Source: Anthoceros angustus (taxonomy: Eukaryota; Streptophyta; Anthocerotopsida; Anthocerotales; Anthocerotaceae). Taken from it: DNA of 64,000 nucleotides. Below are positions 12,035-23,110 of the stretch, one piece after another; within the stretch, counting starts at the first letter, position 1, and each line of letters starts with the position of its first letter. The stretch spans positions 124,001 through 188,000 of the forward strand of contig MU008193.1 in NCBI GenBank assembly GCA_010909165.1. Reading direction: 5' to 3'. Under the pieces are notes generated by a model, which made no database searches, was not told the origin of the DNA, and worked only from the letters and a program-made list of their open reading frames with translations. Position numbers and translations under genes: made by a program.

Positions 12035-12233
12035 TGAGGGCTATCCCACCCCACCACCGACGGCGATAGGCGGAATAGGCAGGTAGTAGGCGGCCGAAAT
12101 GCCCCTAATAGAGGTGTAATAAAGGCGCCGACCTTCGCGAGTATAAGAGGGCTAAGGCCCAATAAATCATCTTCTTGGTGTTGATGCTGCTCTGCGCACC
12201 TTTGTGTCTTCTGCTAACGTGAGTCCCGAGTCA
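12035..12233 (+). repeat. LTR-like unit 2
   Basis: Same start (TGAGGG after AAGAAGGAA), TATAAGAGGGCTAAGG, AATAAATCATC and end CCCGAGTCA as unit 1. It lacks several short blocks present in unit 1 and is followed by CCGAAAGGT. Confidence 0.6.
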
Positions 12234-12739
12234 CCGAAAGGTACCACCCGGGAGATTGACTGTGGTCCCGTGACGACCTAACGTGTTGTGGTGCAGGAAG
12301 GGTGATCGGTGACTGCTCGCCCGAGCCGCGCCCAAAGACCGAACGGACCGAACGCGGTGAGCCGGAGGAACTCCGGAGGCGGCAGAGCCCGGACGAGAGC
12401 CCGCAACGACGGAGGAGGTCGGGGCTGTAACCAGCGTCTTTCTAAGGCGAGGGGTGTGGCGTGAGGGGAGAGAGAAGAGGGATGTGTGAGGCGGATGTGA
12501 GCGATCTGAGAGCGACAGGTCCCGAGGTCCAAACTCGGGAGTGGGGAGAGAGCCACCATCACCAACCCCAAGATCCAACCCTTGAGGGCCCATCGCAGGG
12601 CCAGAGAGAAGAGGGAGGACGAGGAAGACTTGGTGATCGTGCCGCCACCGGGCGCAATGCACCCTGAAGAGGAAGGGTCCGCCTCGCGGATCATCCGATT
12701 GGTGCACTGATGGGCTTGGCCGCCGTGCCAAGAAGGAAT

Positions 12740-12950
12740 GAGGGGGCTATCCCACCACCGACGGCGATAGTGAATAGGCAGGGTAGTAGGCGGTTAGGTA
12801 CACCGAAATGGCCCTCATAATAGAGGTGTAATAAAGGCGCCGACCTTCGCGTAGTATAAGAGGGCTAAGGCCTCAATAAATCATCTTTCTTGGTGTTGAT
12901 GCTGCTCTGCGCACCTTTGTGTGTCTTCTGCTAACGTGAGTCCCGAGTCA
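12740..12950 (+). repeat. LTR-like unit 3
   Basis: Same landmarks as units 1 and 2. Only about 500 bp separate it from unit 2, and this interval repeats the 3' internal sequence found before units 1 and 2 (CCGAGGTCCAAACTCGG onward). That suggests an LTR-internal-LTR tandem produced by unequal recombination. Confidence 0.6.
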
Positions 12951-14795
12951 CCGAAAGGTGCACGGCTACCGGGAGATTGACTGTGGTCCCGTGACGGACC
13001 TAACGGTTGTGGTGTGCAGGAAGGGTGATCGTGACCCGTGCTCGCCCGAGCCGCGCCCAAAGACCGAACGGACTGAACGCGAGCCGGAGGAACTCCGGAG
13101 GGCGGCAGAGCCCGGACGAGAGGCCCGAACGACGAGGAGGTCCGGACTGTAACCGCGGCTTTTTTCTAAGACCGAGGAGTGTAGCGTGAGGGGAGAGAGG
13201 AAAGGATCGATGTGTGAGTGATGTGAACGATACGGACGCGAACGGGTCTCAAACGCTTGGCCATACCAGACGGTGAACGTTGTGAGTAGTTAGGAGTATG
13301 TGTGTTGAGGCGAGCAGTCTAAGGCGGTAGGAATCACTGAAGCAACAGTAATATCATTCCCTTGGGAGCGGACTTCTTCCTACAACGACACGGATTGTGC
13401 GCGCTACCGGCCATCACATCAAGTCGCGCCACATATACGGAGTAATTTATTTATATATAAGGTTAGTACGGACCTATAGTTTACTTTACTACATAAATTA
13501 ACCCCAATTTTTACTACGGGTGTAAAACATATAAACCTAGATCACCGGTTAATAAACCAAGGTTTGTTAACTAGTGTTAATTAACCATGATTTATTAACT
13601 GGTATTATTTAACCTATGGTTTGTTAATTGGGGTCTCTTTTAAAACGTCCGTAGTAAAATACCATGTAGTAAAACATCCATAGTAAAATGCCATGTAGTA
13701 AAACGTCCGTAGTAAAATGACATGTAGTAAACCGACTGTAATAAACACCTATAGTAAAACTTTGTAGTAAAAGCTTTGCAGGAAACCACTTGTAGTGCAT
13801 ACTACAAGGGTTTCCAGTTGCTTTAAACTAGAAAAAGGCGTAGTATAAGAGGGCTAAGGCCCGAATAAATCATCTTTCTTGGTGTTGATGCCGGCGCACC
13901 TTTGTGTGTCTTCTGCTAACGTGAGTCCCGAGTCAGCAGGCGTACCCGGGAGATTGATCGGTCCCGTGACGGACCTAACGTGTGGTGTGTGCGGGGAAGG
14001 GTGATCTCGGCTCGTCCGAGCCGCGCCCAAAGACCGAACGGACGAACGCGGTGAGCCGGAGGAACTCCGGAGGGCGGCAGAGCCCGGACGGAGAGGCCCG
14101 AACGACGAGGAGGTCCTGACTGTAACCCGCAAGGCTTTTCTAAGACCGAGGAGTGTAGCGTGAGGGGAGAGGAAGGATGTGTGAGTGACGGATGTGAACG
14201 ATACGGACGCGAACGGGTCTCAAACGCTTGGCCATACCGGCCAGACGGTGAACGCTAGAGTAGTTAGGAGTATGTGTTGAGACCGAACGAGGCCATAGGA
14301 ATCACCAAACTAAACGGAGCCTATCATTCCCTTTGGGAACGGACTTCTTCCTACAACGACACGGATTGTGCGCGCTACCGGCCATCACGAAAGTCGCGCC
14401 ACATATAATGGAGTAATTTATTTATATATAAGGTTACGGACCTATAGTTTACTTTACTACATAAATTAACCCCATTTTTACTACGGGTGTAAAACGTATA
14501 AACCTAGATCACGGTTAATAAACCAAGGTTTGTTAACTAGTGTTAATTAACCATGATTTATTAACTGGTATTATTTAACCTATGGTTTGTTAATTGGGGT
14601 CTCTTTTAAAACGTCTGTAAAATACCATGTAAAACATCCATAGTAAAATGCCATGTAGTAAAACGTCCGTAGTAAAATGCCATGTAGTAAAATATCGTAA
14701 TAAACACCTATAGTAAAACTTTGTAGTAAAAGCTAGAAACCACTTGTAGTGCATACTACAAGGGTTTCGCTGTTTTAAACTAGAAAAAGGCGAGT
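12845..14795. repeat. Tandem duplication of ~1 kb (LTR half, flank and CACTA-like subterminal block)
   Basis: Positions 12845-13835 and 13836-14795 are the same sequence in the same order: the TATA-containing half of the LTR-like unit, a GC-rich flank with CCGGAGGAACTCCGG, a block ending GTGCGCGCTACCGGCCATCAC, then an AT-rich GTAGTAAA cluster. The join falls in AAAAAGGCG-TAGTATAAG, present at both breakpoints. The second copy differs mainly by small deletions. Confidence 0.8.
13440..13835. repeat. AT-rich GTAGTAAA cluster with terminal hairpin
   Basis: Repeated GTAGTAAA/ATAGTAAA motifs every 12-20 bp are followed by a hairpin with arms CTTGTAGT and ACTACAAG around loop GCAT (13789-13808). 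The reverse complement of GAAACCACTTGTAGTG begins CACTACAAG, the core of En/Spm termini. This looks like subterminal sequence of a CACTA element. A second copy is at about 14400-14800. Confidence 0.55.
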
Positions 14796-14929
14796 AAAAC
14801 ATCCGTAGTATAAGTAGCTTAGAGTTTAGGGTGTTTGGGAGTATGTTGACAAAAATGGCACGAATCTACTATCCGGACGGATCACGCAACTATTCTACAC
14901 TCTAGTCTTTAGCTCATCCCTACATTCCA

Positions 14930-15803
14930 CTAGGTGCAATTCTCATCTCCACCATGCGCAACTCTAATGCATGGCCCCAAGAATAATCCAACTTCCAAAA
15001 AGGATGCCATTAGCAAATTCGAACAAGCATAGACAAAGAGGTTGTCTCGCAACACGAACCAAGACTCTCACCTAAAGTGTGCTTATGCATCCTCGCTCTC
15101 GGCATCCTTCGCCAATTTGCGGGAAGATAATCCTCACCATCCACCCATCATCGCAACATTTAGCTTCATGATGGCTTCCATGATCTTCCGTCGCATTCAT
15201 CGATTAGGTATCCCGCCTCCTTCAACATGTCCCACACCACAATAGCCTTCTCCTTCTCCCCATTTGCCCCAACTGCGGACCCAACTCTGGTTCCGGTTTT
15301 GGACTCCTCAAAAACACTCTCGACAGACAAGACCCATGATTGCTACCTCGGCCTTTATCTCATCCAGCTTGGTTCCCTCATGCTTTGCTCTAAACCTCTG
15401 CGAAACCCCTTGACCACCATATCCAAAGCAAGAATATGTATTGCTTCCTACCTCCTTCATCCCGCTCATGGCGCGCTTTCTTGACTAGGGCCACAACTCC
15501 GCTTATCTTGTCTTGCTCCTCCTTCAAAAACACATCCCAATACTCTTGCTTCACACCTTCGGGACATCTTGGGGTTAGACTTCTTCCCCAAAAATAACGG
15601 GCCTCCTTTCTAACATTGTTCCTCCAATACTTCAAATTAGTGCTCAAAAACTGCAAGACAATAGGCTGAAACTCCCATGGCCCAGTCATAGTTTGCCTGA
15701 TACACGTCTCAACATGAAGCTGGGTGGCGTCTGTTTGTTTCCAAAAGGGATATATGAGTGGATTGCATATGTACCGGACCGCAAAATGGACTCTATCCTT
15801 CAT
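14930..15803 (-). pseudogene. Hypothetical protein, possibly CACTA accessory protein, frameshifted
   Basis: The minus strand has a coherent frame from 15803 (MKDRVHFAVRYICN) with tryptophan- and charge-rich segments such as PRCPEGVKQEYWDVFLKEEQ, ending in frame at 15390. The sense continues in other frames (ILALDMVVKGF near 15430-15400, then EKEKAIVVWDMLKEAGYLID near 15245-15180), so at least two frameshifts are present. Spacing of W, P and charged residues loosely recalls plant Ptta/En/Spm-associated proteins, which would suit its place in a CACTA element. The identification is weak. Confidence 0.35.
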
Positions 15804-16209
15804 GGGTATGAATGAGGGACTCTCTTGGTATATAAACCCTGAAAAACACGAGGAGTTGCAGCAAGATTAGTACTATGACACCAGTAAAGTTAGAGTTTAA
15901 TCTAGCCTAATTCGGTCTTCAAAACAGCTTAGCACAATGACAACGTTAAGTTTGATGGTCGTGAACGTGGTCATTATCATGGTATTTCAAAACACAGCTT
16001 GAGCAACAAGGCTTGAAAGCGACAAGGCGTGAAACGGGATGAAATTTAATTCCCGCACACACGGCCACCATTACGATCTTACAATAAAAACCATAACAAG
16101 AGCTACAAACTAGCGTGCTTACCAAAGTGCGAGATGTGAAGGAAGCACGCCGTGACATATCGTGAACCCTCTTCCGCTTTGGGCCTCTCTTTCCCTTCAC
16201 CTCCACATC

Positions 16210-17310
16210 GCGGCATTGGTGGAATGGTATGCATCGTCTTCTACATCACGACATTCGGTTGGAAGGGTGTCCACATTTTCCTCCACATTGCGGCATTCCC
16301 CAATGAAGCCACACATCCGGATATTCAGCATTCAACTGTTAGAATTGGCGTGCAGATGCATCTTGACGAGGTTCTCGTGGTTGTGACCTTCACATGGCGA
16401 ACGAAATTCGCCCACGTTGGTTTTTAGGATGCGGTACACGGCATTCGCGCCATGTGCTTCGTTCTCAAAGTTCGGTGGAGCATCAGTCTCCAGCCCCCCA
16501 TCATTCTCAATCAAGGCATCGTGGTTGCCGACGAGGGTAACCTCTATTGTCGCATCCTGCGAAACCAGTTGTGTTGCTTGTGATTCCGACGCGCCGAACC
16601 CATCTGCACGTGAAATCAGACATCGTCCGTAACGCCCCGGGGCATAGATCCGGCTTGTTTGCTTCACTTTGCGGCGCCCTTCTTCGTCGATGTCTGAATC
16701 GGACTCGGCGTCTTCCCCCTCGAAACGCGGACGCTCCTCGTCCACGGCATCCTCATCAGAAACCTTGTCCGCATACCATGCCTCCTGCCCCACATCATCA
16801 TTCAAGCTCGAGCACTCGGCGGCCTTTGCCTTAGCGGTGGCGGCCACGGGTTTTGGGCCGCGACTGGAACATGTGAGAACCCACGGCCACGCTTGCTCGC
16901 GCCATCTTGGCTACTCCACGCTCTTCCATGGCCATCGCAACCTAAACCTCGCCATCAAGGACACCCTGGGATGCATCCCTTTTTCCCATTGCCCGTTCGC
17001 GCCGCGAGCGAGCCTCCTTGAAGCCCGTTTCTTTGTGAGCTCTACATCCTCGCTCCCTCAGACATAGACATCTTCCGTGATTCTTTAACCTTCCGCCAGT
17101 GCCCTTTAATCTCTCGGGGTTGGTCGAGTAAATTGGCAGCCACATCCGAGTTCTTGTCAAGCGCAACCAACTTTGGGTCCGGACCGGTCATCCCTCCACA
17201 GCTTGCCTCCACGGCATCTCGGCAACCATTGCCACCGTCGCCGGTCGAGTGTCCTTGTTCGCCTCTGCGCGCCTTTCGATCTTCTGCGATTTTGGCATCC
17301 GGACCCATGG
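16210..17310 (-). pseudogene. Hypothetical protein, minus strand, broken
   Basis: A start at 17308 gives MGPDAKIAEDRKARRGEQ, followed by ANLLDQPREIKGHWRKVKES, and the frame ends at 17042. Further pieces follow in other frames, including an acidic stretch (EERPRFEGEDAESDSDIDEE) and RIYAPGRYG at 16847-16332. A composition of basic helix, then acidic linker, would fit a DNA-binding protein with a trihelix- or SANT-like domain, but I cannot confirm the family. Introns or frameshifts must join the parts. Its place inside the CACTA element suggests a transposon-associated gene. Confidence 0.3.
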
Positions 17311-17951
17311 TTGGTTGTGATTAACAAGAGCAATGGAAAGAACGGCATGCCCATACTTGAAGCTTGAAATGGAAGAACGCGCATCGCTATAAAACTTGCA
17401 TCCTTACCCTAAGTCCTAAAGTCTCCAAAAGAGGGTGATGTGGCTTCAATCCCTAAATCTGCGTTTACGCCAAGTGCCCTCGCTGTAACCCGCAATTGTA
17501 GCTGGCCTGTTATCTCTACCAACGTGGTACTGACATCAACTGAGTAGACCCCGCCCCGACGCGGTTCGCTGCCGTTTAGGGTTTTTGGGGTTTTTGGCGG
17601 GAACGTGGTCGCAACAGGTGAGTTCGCCAGATACCATCCCTACATCCACCGCTTTCTTGCCGTTTGAATTCCGTTTGCTTGTATTTATACTGTATGTAGT
17701 TTTATATTGTCCTTGAGCCATGGGAAAAGGGCATGATCCTCGTTCCTCGCATTCTCAGCAGGCCGAACACAGTAAAATGGGATATTCCATGGTAAAAATG
17801 GGATATTCCATGGAAACCCCGAGACCCAAGGAAAGGAAATCCACTTATAAGGCCTTTGAAGGAAACTCTTTTAATGGAGCCATTGTATGTGTATGCGTGA
17901 GCTTTGACCACGATCGGTGTATTTGACCACTCGAGTTCTCTAAGAAGCACG

Positions 17952-18416
17952 CTACTGCATAGACCACGTGTCGGCATGCCGTTCAATGTAGCATTGAAAC
18001 GCCTGCCTAATCAAGACACGTGGCGATGAGCCATTGGCGGTCCAAGCCATAAGAAGGGCCACCGCCTCCCTTCGCATCGTTGGGTGTAAGTTAACCTGCG
18101 GCGATTGATTGGCGTCTGCGAACTCAAGTTTGGAGCGAATTACGGTGAGCATGTCCCAATTTCCCTTCACATGGCGACAATTTTGTTGATTCCGGTTGGC
18201 ATGGATGCACCCTCTTGCGTATCTACATGTGTACGGGGTTGTTTTGAGGCGCTGAAGGCGACCATATGCGAGGGCGAGGACTTGCATGCCATGGCCATGA
18301 GTCGAGGATATGCTTGTGCCTCGGCCATGAGCCGCGGCACATCCGATGCCTCGCCATGTCTTTAACCATGGCCGCCTTGGTGTCGCATGTCTCGCAACCC
18401 GATCGCGACTCCCCAA
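17952..18416 (-). other. Open frame of unknown status
   Basis: A 154-residue minus-strand frame ends with NLHPTMRREAVALLMAW and AFQCYIERHADTW. The C-terminal half has ordinary protein composition, while the N-terminal half looks non-coding. I recognise no family. A plus-strand frame at 18499-18732 (MAAAPEAGSPGDGWPEYTAQ) continues after a +1 shift as RFNAGIDASWAGYSHGWMTA up to a TAG near 18845, so a second broken gene may lie there. Both are within the CACTA element. Confidence 0.25.
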
Positions 18417-18498
18417 AACCTAATCGCCATTAGTCCTGATATATGTGAATGCTTTTCCAGGGTTTTCCAGGTTTTGTGGTTGTGATTAATAAGAATCG

Positions 18499-18845
18499 AT
18501 GGCCGCAGCGCCTGAAGCAGGATCTCCCGGAGATGGATGGCCGGAATACACTGCTCAGTGCGAGGCCACCATCCGCGCCACCTTTGATCACGCATGGGCG
18601 GTTCGAGGTCAACTACCCCCACGCGACACCATCGTGAGCGCAGATGACGCCCATAGAATTGTTCAGGCTGTCCCCAAAGAGTTTCGAGTTCGCATGTGGT
18701 TCATGGTAGTGGGCGTTGCCTTTCGGAGATAGATTCAATGCCGGAATTGATGCATCGTGGGCGGGATACTCACATGGGTGGATGACGGCCATGCGCCTTC
18801 TATGGGATGCCATAAAGGCGCGTTTTGGCCCAAACCTCCATTAGT
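18499..18845 (+). pseudogene. Hypothetical protein with one frameshift
   Basis: Frame 18499-18732 encodes about 77 residues rich in A, P and aromatic residues and ends at a TAG right after VVGVAFRR. One base off, the sequence continues without stops through NAGIDASWAGYSHGWMTAMR to GPNLH and a TAG. The amphipathic, tryptophan-containing continuation suggests a real protein broken by one indel at about 18725. No family is recognised. Confidence 0.3.
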
Positions 18846-18924
18846 GTGAGCATATATAGGGTGTGCAAATTAGGGTTTGTGGCAACCCCTAAAAATTCGC
18901 AAAAAAAGCCATGCTGTAATGCTT

Positions 18925-19306
18925 TTGATAACTTAGTAAAAGACAGCCCGTTGTAAATCCACGCATGTAGTAAAAAAATATAGCTGGATAGTAAATAAGA
19001 GTCTTAGGAAAAGGTAAACTTTTTTGAAACACTTCTAAACTGAAAAACTAACCCACCAAGAAACTCTAGGTAGTAAATTCCATACTTGCGTAGTAAAGTT
19101 TTCTATCTTGTTGTGATCCAAAATTGCCTTCAGATAAGAGACTTTCGCCCTGCTGCGTAATCGTATTGAGTCGCGAAACCCAACCGTAGTAAAACACCGC
19201 AACCCATGTTGTAAAGTCTAGTTGTATACTTGAGAATAATTCGGCAAAAATCGTAGTAAACGAACAGGTGCTCCGCTCTCTCATCTCTCTAAAAAACAGA
19301 CGTTTG
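18925..19306. repeat. Right subterminal repeats of the CACTA element
   Basis: GTAGTAAA-type motifs recur near 18959, 19070, 19091, 19187 and 19252, in the 400 bp before the right terminus. Clustered short repeats next to the termini are the usual transposase-binding architecture of CACTA elements. Confidence 0.6.
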
Positions 19307-19331
19307 TAAAGGGCATGGTTTCCTAGTAGTG
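19307..19331 (-). repeat. Right terminal inverted repeat of the CACTA element
   Basis: Reverse complement starts CACTAC and continues TAGGAAACCATGCCCTTTA, identical over 19 bases to the left terminus. It is followed by target duplication TAG and resumed copia protease. Confidence 0.9.
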
Positions 19332-20403
19332 TAGTGGCTGCACAGAGCATATGACTCCTAGAAGAGATTGGTTTCTCACGTATGATCCTTTATAGGAGAA
19401 GAAACCAGTTCATATTGGTGACAACTTCACCATTCTGGGTGTTGCTACAGACATTGTACAAATCCATATACAAATCCAGATACAAGACGTTATTGCCATG
19501 TAAAAGATGTATTACATGTCCCTGGCCTTTCTCAAAATTTGCTATTTGCACATCAGGCCACGTTGAAGGTTGGCAACTCCATTACCTTTTCTAGTCAAGG
19601 TTGTAAAGTAAAGTTGCAAGAATCTTATGGCCAAAGCTTGCAATTTGTATGTCGTCCTGTTGGATGCCTTTATTCTATAGCTCGCAGTCTAGCTCCTTAG
19701 ACTGTTGGTCAATCGGATACTGTAACTTTGCCTTCAGGTCCTCCTTCATTCAACCTAGTCACAGATAACAAGCTAAGTCAACATACCACATTGGGGCATT
19801 TGAGGTTAACTTATCCCCACGTTTAGGGCTTACATAAAATGCAGAAGCACCAGATGGTTATAGCTTTATAACCTCCGCTGTCTAACTTGTCTTTCTGCAC
19901 TGGTTGCCTTGTTGGCAAACAACACAAGCAACCCTATCCAAGGTTAGCTTCTACTACATCTCACCCACTTGAGGTTGTTCATGCTGACTTATGTGGCCAC
20001 ATGCAAACACCTTCCCTTGCTGGCATATTGTATATGTTTGTTATTCTAGATGACTCTAGCCACTTTACTACCCTCTACTTTCTCACTCATAAGTCAGAGG
20101 CCTTTCCTAGTTTTAAAACATTTCAGGCCTTCGCTGAAAATCAAACTGGCCAGAAAATTAATTTTTTTCGGTCAGACAATTTAAAGGAACTAACTTCTCA
20201 AGGTTTTGAAGCCCATTCGATCAAATGTGGCATTCAACATCAGAAGATTGTGCGTTATCCACATCAACAATTGGGCAAGGCGGAGCACCGCTGTACGCAG
20301 CTCTTTGGTTACAGCTCATCTTCCACATTCCTTATGCGCTGATGCTGTAGCCACAGTTTGTTATGTGCAAGTACCTTTTGCTCGGTTATGTTCTTTGAAT
20401 TAG
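19332..20403 (+). mobile_element. Ty1/copia protease remainder and integrase (right half of the split element)
   Basis: It opens with SGCTEHMTPRRDWFLTYDPL, the protease active-site region completed by the DS at 2362-2367 before the CACTA insertion. The integrase follows at 19887-20342: FCTGCLVGKQHKQPY (pre-integrase zinc region), HADLCGHMQTPS (first catalytic D), FFRSDNLKE (second D) and a decayed third acidic region, HQQLGKAEHR. Several stops and frameshifts show decay. Reverse transcriptase and RNase H are missing, since the element is cut off at about 20400. Confidence 0.85.
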
Positions 20404-20574
20404 TCTCTTTGATCACGATGATGATGATTTCAGAGAGAGTCTCGCGCGATGACCACACACGAGGGAGGTCGGCGCGCTCAGGTAGATTGGGACGACTTTT
20501 ACTACATTAGGACTACTTTTTACCAGAATAAATTCACCACAATCATGAAGGTTTACTTCAGTCAGCACGGATGA

Positions 20575-21500
20575 AACAACGGCACATTGGCCAGAAGCCC
20601 GTCCTCTCTATAGTATGATGGAAGAAGAGGGCATTGCTGTTCCCAATGCTGTGACATGTACCATTGTTTGCCTCCTGCAAGCATGTGCAATTGTGGGCTA
20701 GCCCAGAGCTTTGGGGAAGGAAAGGAGCTTCATGCGCAAATTGTGGATCTGAACGAGGACAAATATCAACCTAGCTGATGAATTTCACTCAGAGACTGTT
20801 TGACGGACTTGTCCAAAACGATGCACCCAGAAGGACACTGGCTTGAAGGTGAAGTGTTCATAGCCCACGGTTTGATAAACATGTACTTCAAGTGTGGGGG
20901 CATATATGAATGAAGCACAGCAGGTTTTTGAGGCCTTGCCCGATCGAGAGGAACGTGTTTTCCTGGAATGTCCTGATTGCAGGATACAGCAGCCTAGGTA
21001 TCTGATCGTGTGTCGGATATCTCATGTAATGCTTTTTTGTAGTGACTGGGTTTTATTCTAGGAAGATCAAAACGTGATTACGTACATGGTAAACGAAAGC
21101 CACACAAAACGTTCATCAAGTCAGTCTTGGTGCCAATCATGGGGAACCTTGGACAGCAGCTTGCACATAGAAGTGTCCAATTGGACATGTATGATACTGA
21201 TCTGATAATTCTGACCTCCGCTGCTGATATCCTTATAATTATTATCTGATAATTAGGGACACACCTACACCCAGTACCCTTCACGTGCCTGTCGTGTGTT
21301 TTGCCGATAAGATTCGGTTAGGGGACAAGGCAGTCCGCAGTCCGAGAGTATGTGGGCTCCATGCTCTACTGCGTTGGCGGGGGAGAGCAGGGGAGTCTGC
21401 TGGCCTACGACCTGGAGCAGGGCAGCTGATTTGCTGATATCAAGTTCACAGAGTTCACCGGGGCAACCAAGATTGCGTGTCCCACAGGACGAGACGGGTC
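20575..21500 (+). pseudogene. PPR fragment joined to an inverted F-box/kelch fragment
   Basis: At 20580-21000 the decayed frames read VFIAHGLINMYFKCGG and QVFEALPDRE, typical of plant-type PPR motifs. At 21345-21430 the plus strand reads GSMLYCVGG and SLLAYDLEQGS, matching a segment of the F-box/kelch protein encoded on the minus strand at 23111-24301, so this piece is inverted relative to the intact gene. The intervening sequence (GCCAATCATGGGG and TGCTGATATCC blocks) recurs at about 22880-23000 and 26330-26430. Confidence 0.65.
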
Positions 21501-21509
21501 CCAGCAGGC

Positions 21510-21960
21510 ACCCGCTTACGTACTGATGGCCAATGTCTCCGCAGATGCAGGTGGGTGGACGGATGTAGATAGGATTGAAACAAAGAGAATGGTCGCAGGA
21601 GCTAATAAGAATTAAACCTGCAGTGGCGACCATTAGGTGAATAAGGAAGTACATCATCTGTTTCTGGTGGGCGAAAGGAGAGAGGACATTGCGCCAAAGC
21701 TAGAGAGCACGACCACACTTCTGAAGCAGGAAGGAGGCCACTTACCTCACACAAAGATGGTGCAGAAGCCAGTGTCCGAAAAGGAAAAGAAAGATGTGCG
21801 TTGTGGGCATGCTGAGAAACTAGCTCTGGCGTTTGGTCTGTTGAACAGTCCGAATGGGCACCTCTGGTGGTAATGAACAATCTATACGCATGTGCAGTGT
21901 GACTGCCACAGTTCCGTGTGCATAGATTCGCAGCTGGTTGTTGTACTCGTGAGGGTCGAC
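21510..21960 (+). pseudogene. PPR E/DYW tail fragment
   Basis: Translated pieces match the C-terminal part of the tandem PPR genes downstream: ADAGGWTDVDRIETKRMV, VGERREDIAPKLES, and CGHAEKLALAFGLLNSP with the HxE deaminase signature. Stops and frameshifts occur at the PAV region and after NSPNGHLWW. The 3' flank at 22010-22140 resembles the flank after the complete copies. Confidence 0.75.
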
Positions 21961-22379
21961 TATAAGAATAATGGAGGACTAGCCCCTGCTCAACTGTGTA
22001 CGCCAGAGAATGGGTATTGCTTTCGGTGAATGTGCTTGCTTAACTCCAGCGCTGTCCAAAAGGAAGCATGAACATAGATGGCTAACACTGCTCCACATCG
22101 GATCATAACATAGATGATCAAAATCGAATAAACTTTTCTGTGTCTGAAGGAATTTTTGGGATTCGATTTGTGGATCCAACAACACTTGCTACAGCATGTG
22201 GGCCGCAGACCATGGCCCATGCGCATGAGCTACAGCATGTGGGCCCCAGATAATGGCCCATAGTTCATGATACATGTATGTTCATGCTCCCGTTCGTAAT
22301 TGCAGTTTTCCTACGCCGTCCTAGTTCTCGCTCATAGGCTGAAGCCGATGCGTCGGCGAGGACTATAGTGGAGATTCAA

Positions 22380-22800
22380 ATTGGTGTGTGTACAGGGATC
22401 GTACGAGGAGGGCATTGCTGTTCTCAAAGCTTTGACAAGTGTTTTCCTCCTGCAAGCATGTCCAAGTGTAGGCTAGCCCAGCTTTGGATCCGGAGAAGGA
22501 AAGGAGGTTCATGCACTAATTAGAGAATAAGGACATGAAGCTGATGTATTCATGCAAACACTTTGATAAACATATATGTATGTGAAGATTTTGCAGCTCG
22601 GAGGCTGCTTGGCGACTGTTTGACAGACTGGACCAAACAGATGCACAGACTGTGCAAAGGACAGTGGCTTGAAGGTGATGTGTTCATAGCCCGCAGTTGG
22701 ATAAACATGTACTCCTTCATGAAGTGTGGGAGCAAGGATGAAGCACAGCAGGTTTTAGAGGCCTTGCCGGAGAGAAACGTGTTTTCCTGGAATTAATGCA
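22380..22800 (+). pseudogene. PPR fragment
   Basis: At 22563-22796 the frame contains GDVFIARSWINMYSFMKCGS and QVLEALPERNVFSWN, a PPR L/S-type repeat. Upstream is a leader-like sequence also found before the long PPR genes (CGGGGATC or AGGGATC context). Stops break it on both sides. Confidence 0.65.
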
Positions 22801-23110
22801 TGCCGAATACAGCAGCCTAGACATCGGATCGTGTATTGTGGCCGCCCGCTTTTCCAGCCAGGAGCCCTAGAGGACGTAAGTCATACATAGTATTTACTCC
22901 AAAGCCACCTGAAATCGTATTAGCGTGGACAGCAGCTTGGACACTAAGACACTGATCTGATAATTGGTGTGGCTGTGGATACTGACGTATGCTGCTCAAA
23001 TCCCTAGGGACATGGCTGGCCTACACTGCGCAGTACCCTTCATCTGCCTGTCGTCTCTTTTACTCAGCAGACAAGATCGGGTAACACTGCTTCTAGCTGC
23101 CGACTTTATT

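Larger units (their letters stand above)
2560..13440. mobile_element. GC-rich, highly rearranged LTR-retrotransposon-like array
   Basis: Base composition changes sharply from AT-rich to very GC-rich at about 2570 and back at about 13440. The block consists of overlapping direct repeats (for example 6227-6570 with 8156-8500, and 9110-9700 with 10918-11480), LTR-like units with TATA and AATAAA signals, and short coiled-coil coding fragments that change frame. All six frames are open over long stretches because of composition, so long ORFs here are not evidence of genes. I recognise no reverse transcriptase or integrase. I interpret it as a decayed, recombined non-autonomous LTR element cluster inserted in the left part of the CACTA element. 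Confidence 0.55.
2368..19331. mobile_element. CACTA (En/Spm-type) DNA transposon of about 17 kb, nested in a copia element
   Basis: Left end: CAC, three divergent bases, then TAGGAAACCATGCCCTTTA. Right end, reverse complement: CACTAC followed by the same 19 bases. The terminal inverted repeats are thus 25 bp with 3 mismatches, all at positions 4-6. Both sides carry the 3-bp duplication TAG, the target-site length typical of CACTA elements. Removing 2368-19331 and one TAG rejoins the copia protease as LDSGCTEHMT. Short GTAGTAAA repeats cluster near the ends, as expected for subterminal transposase-binding repeats. Inside are GC-rich LTR-like arrays and decayed minus-strand ORFs. I did not recognise an intact transposase, so it is probably non-autonomous. 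Confidence 0.85.

Noticed and set aside
2504-13200. Dozens of long open frames on both strands in the GC-rich block
   Set aside because: Open frames occur in all six frames because stop codons are rare at this composition. They overlap each other, have repetitive R/P/G/S composition and show no family motifs beyond short coiled-coil pieces.
17770-17815. Direct repeat TGGGATATTCCATGG twice
   Set aside because: Too short and isolated to assign a function. Probably a simple local duplication.
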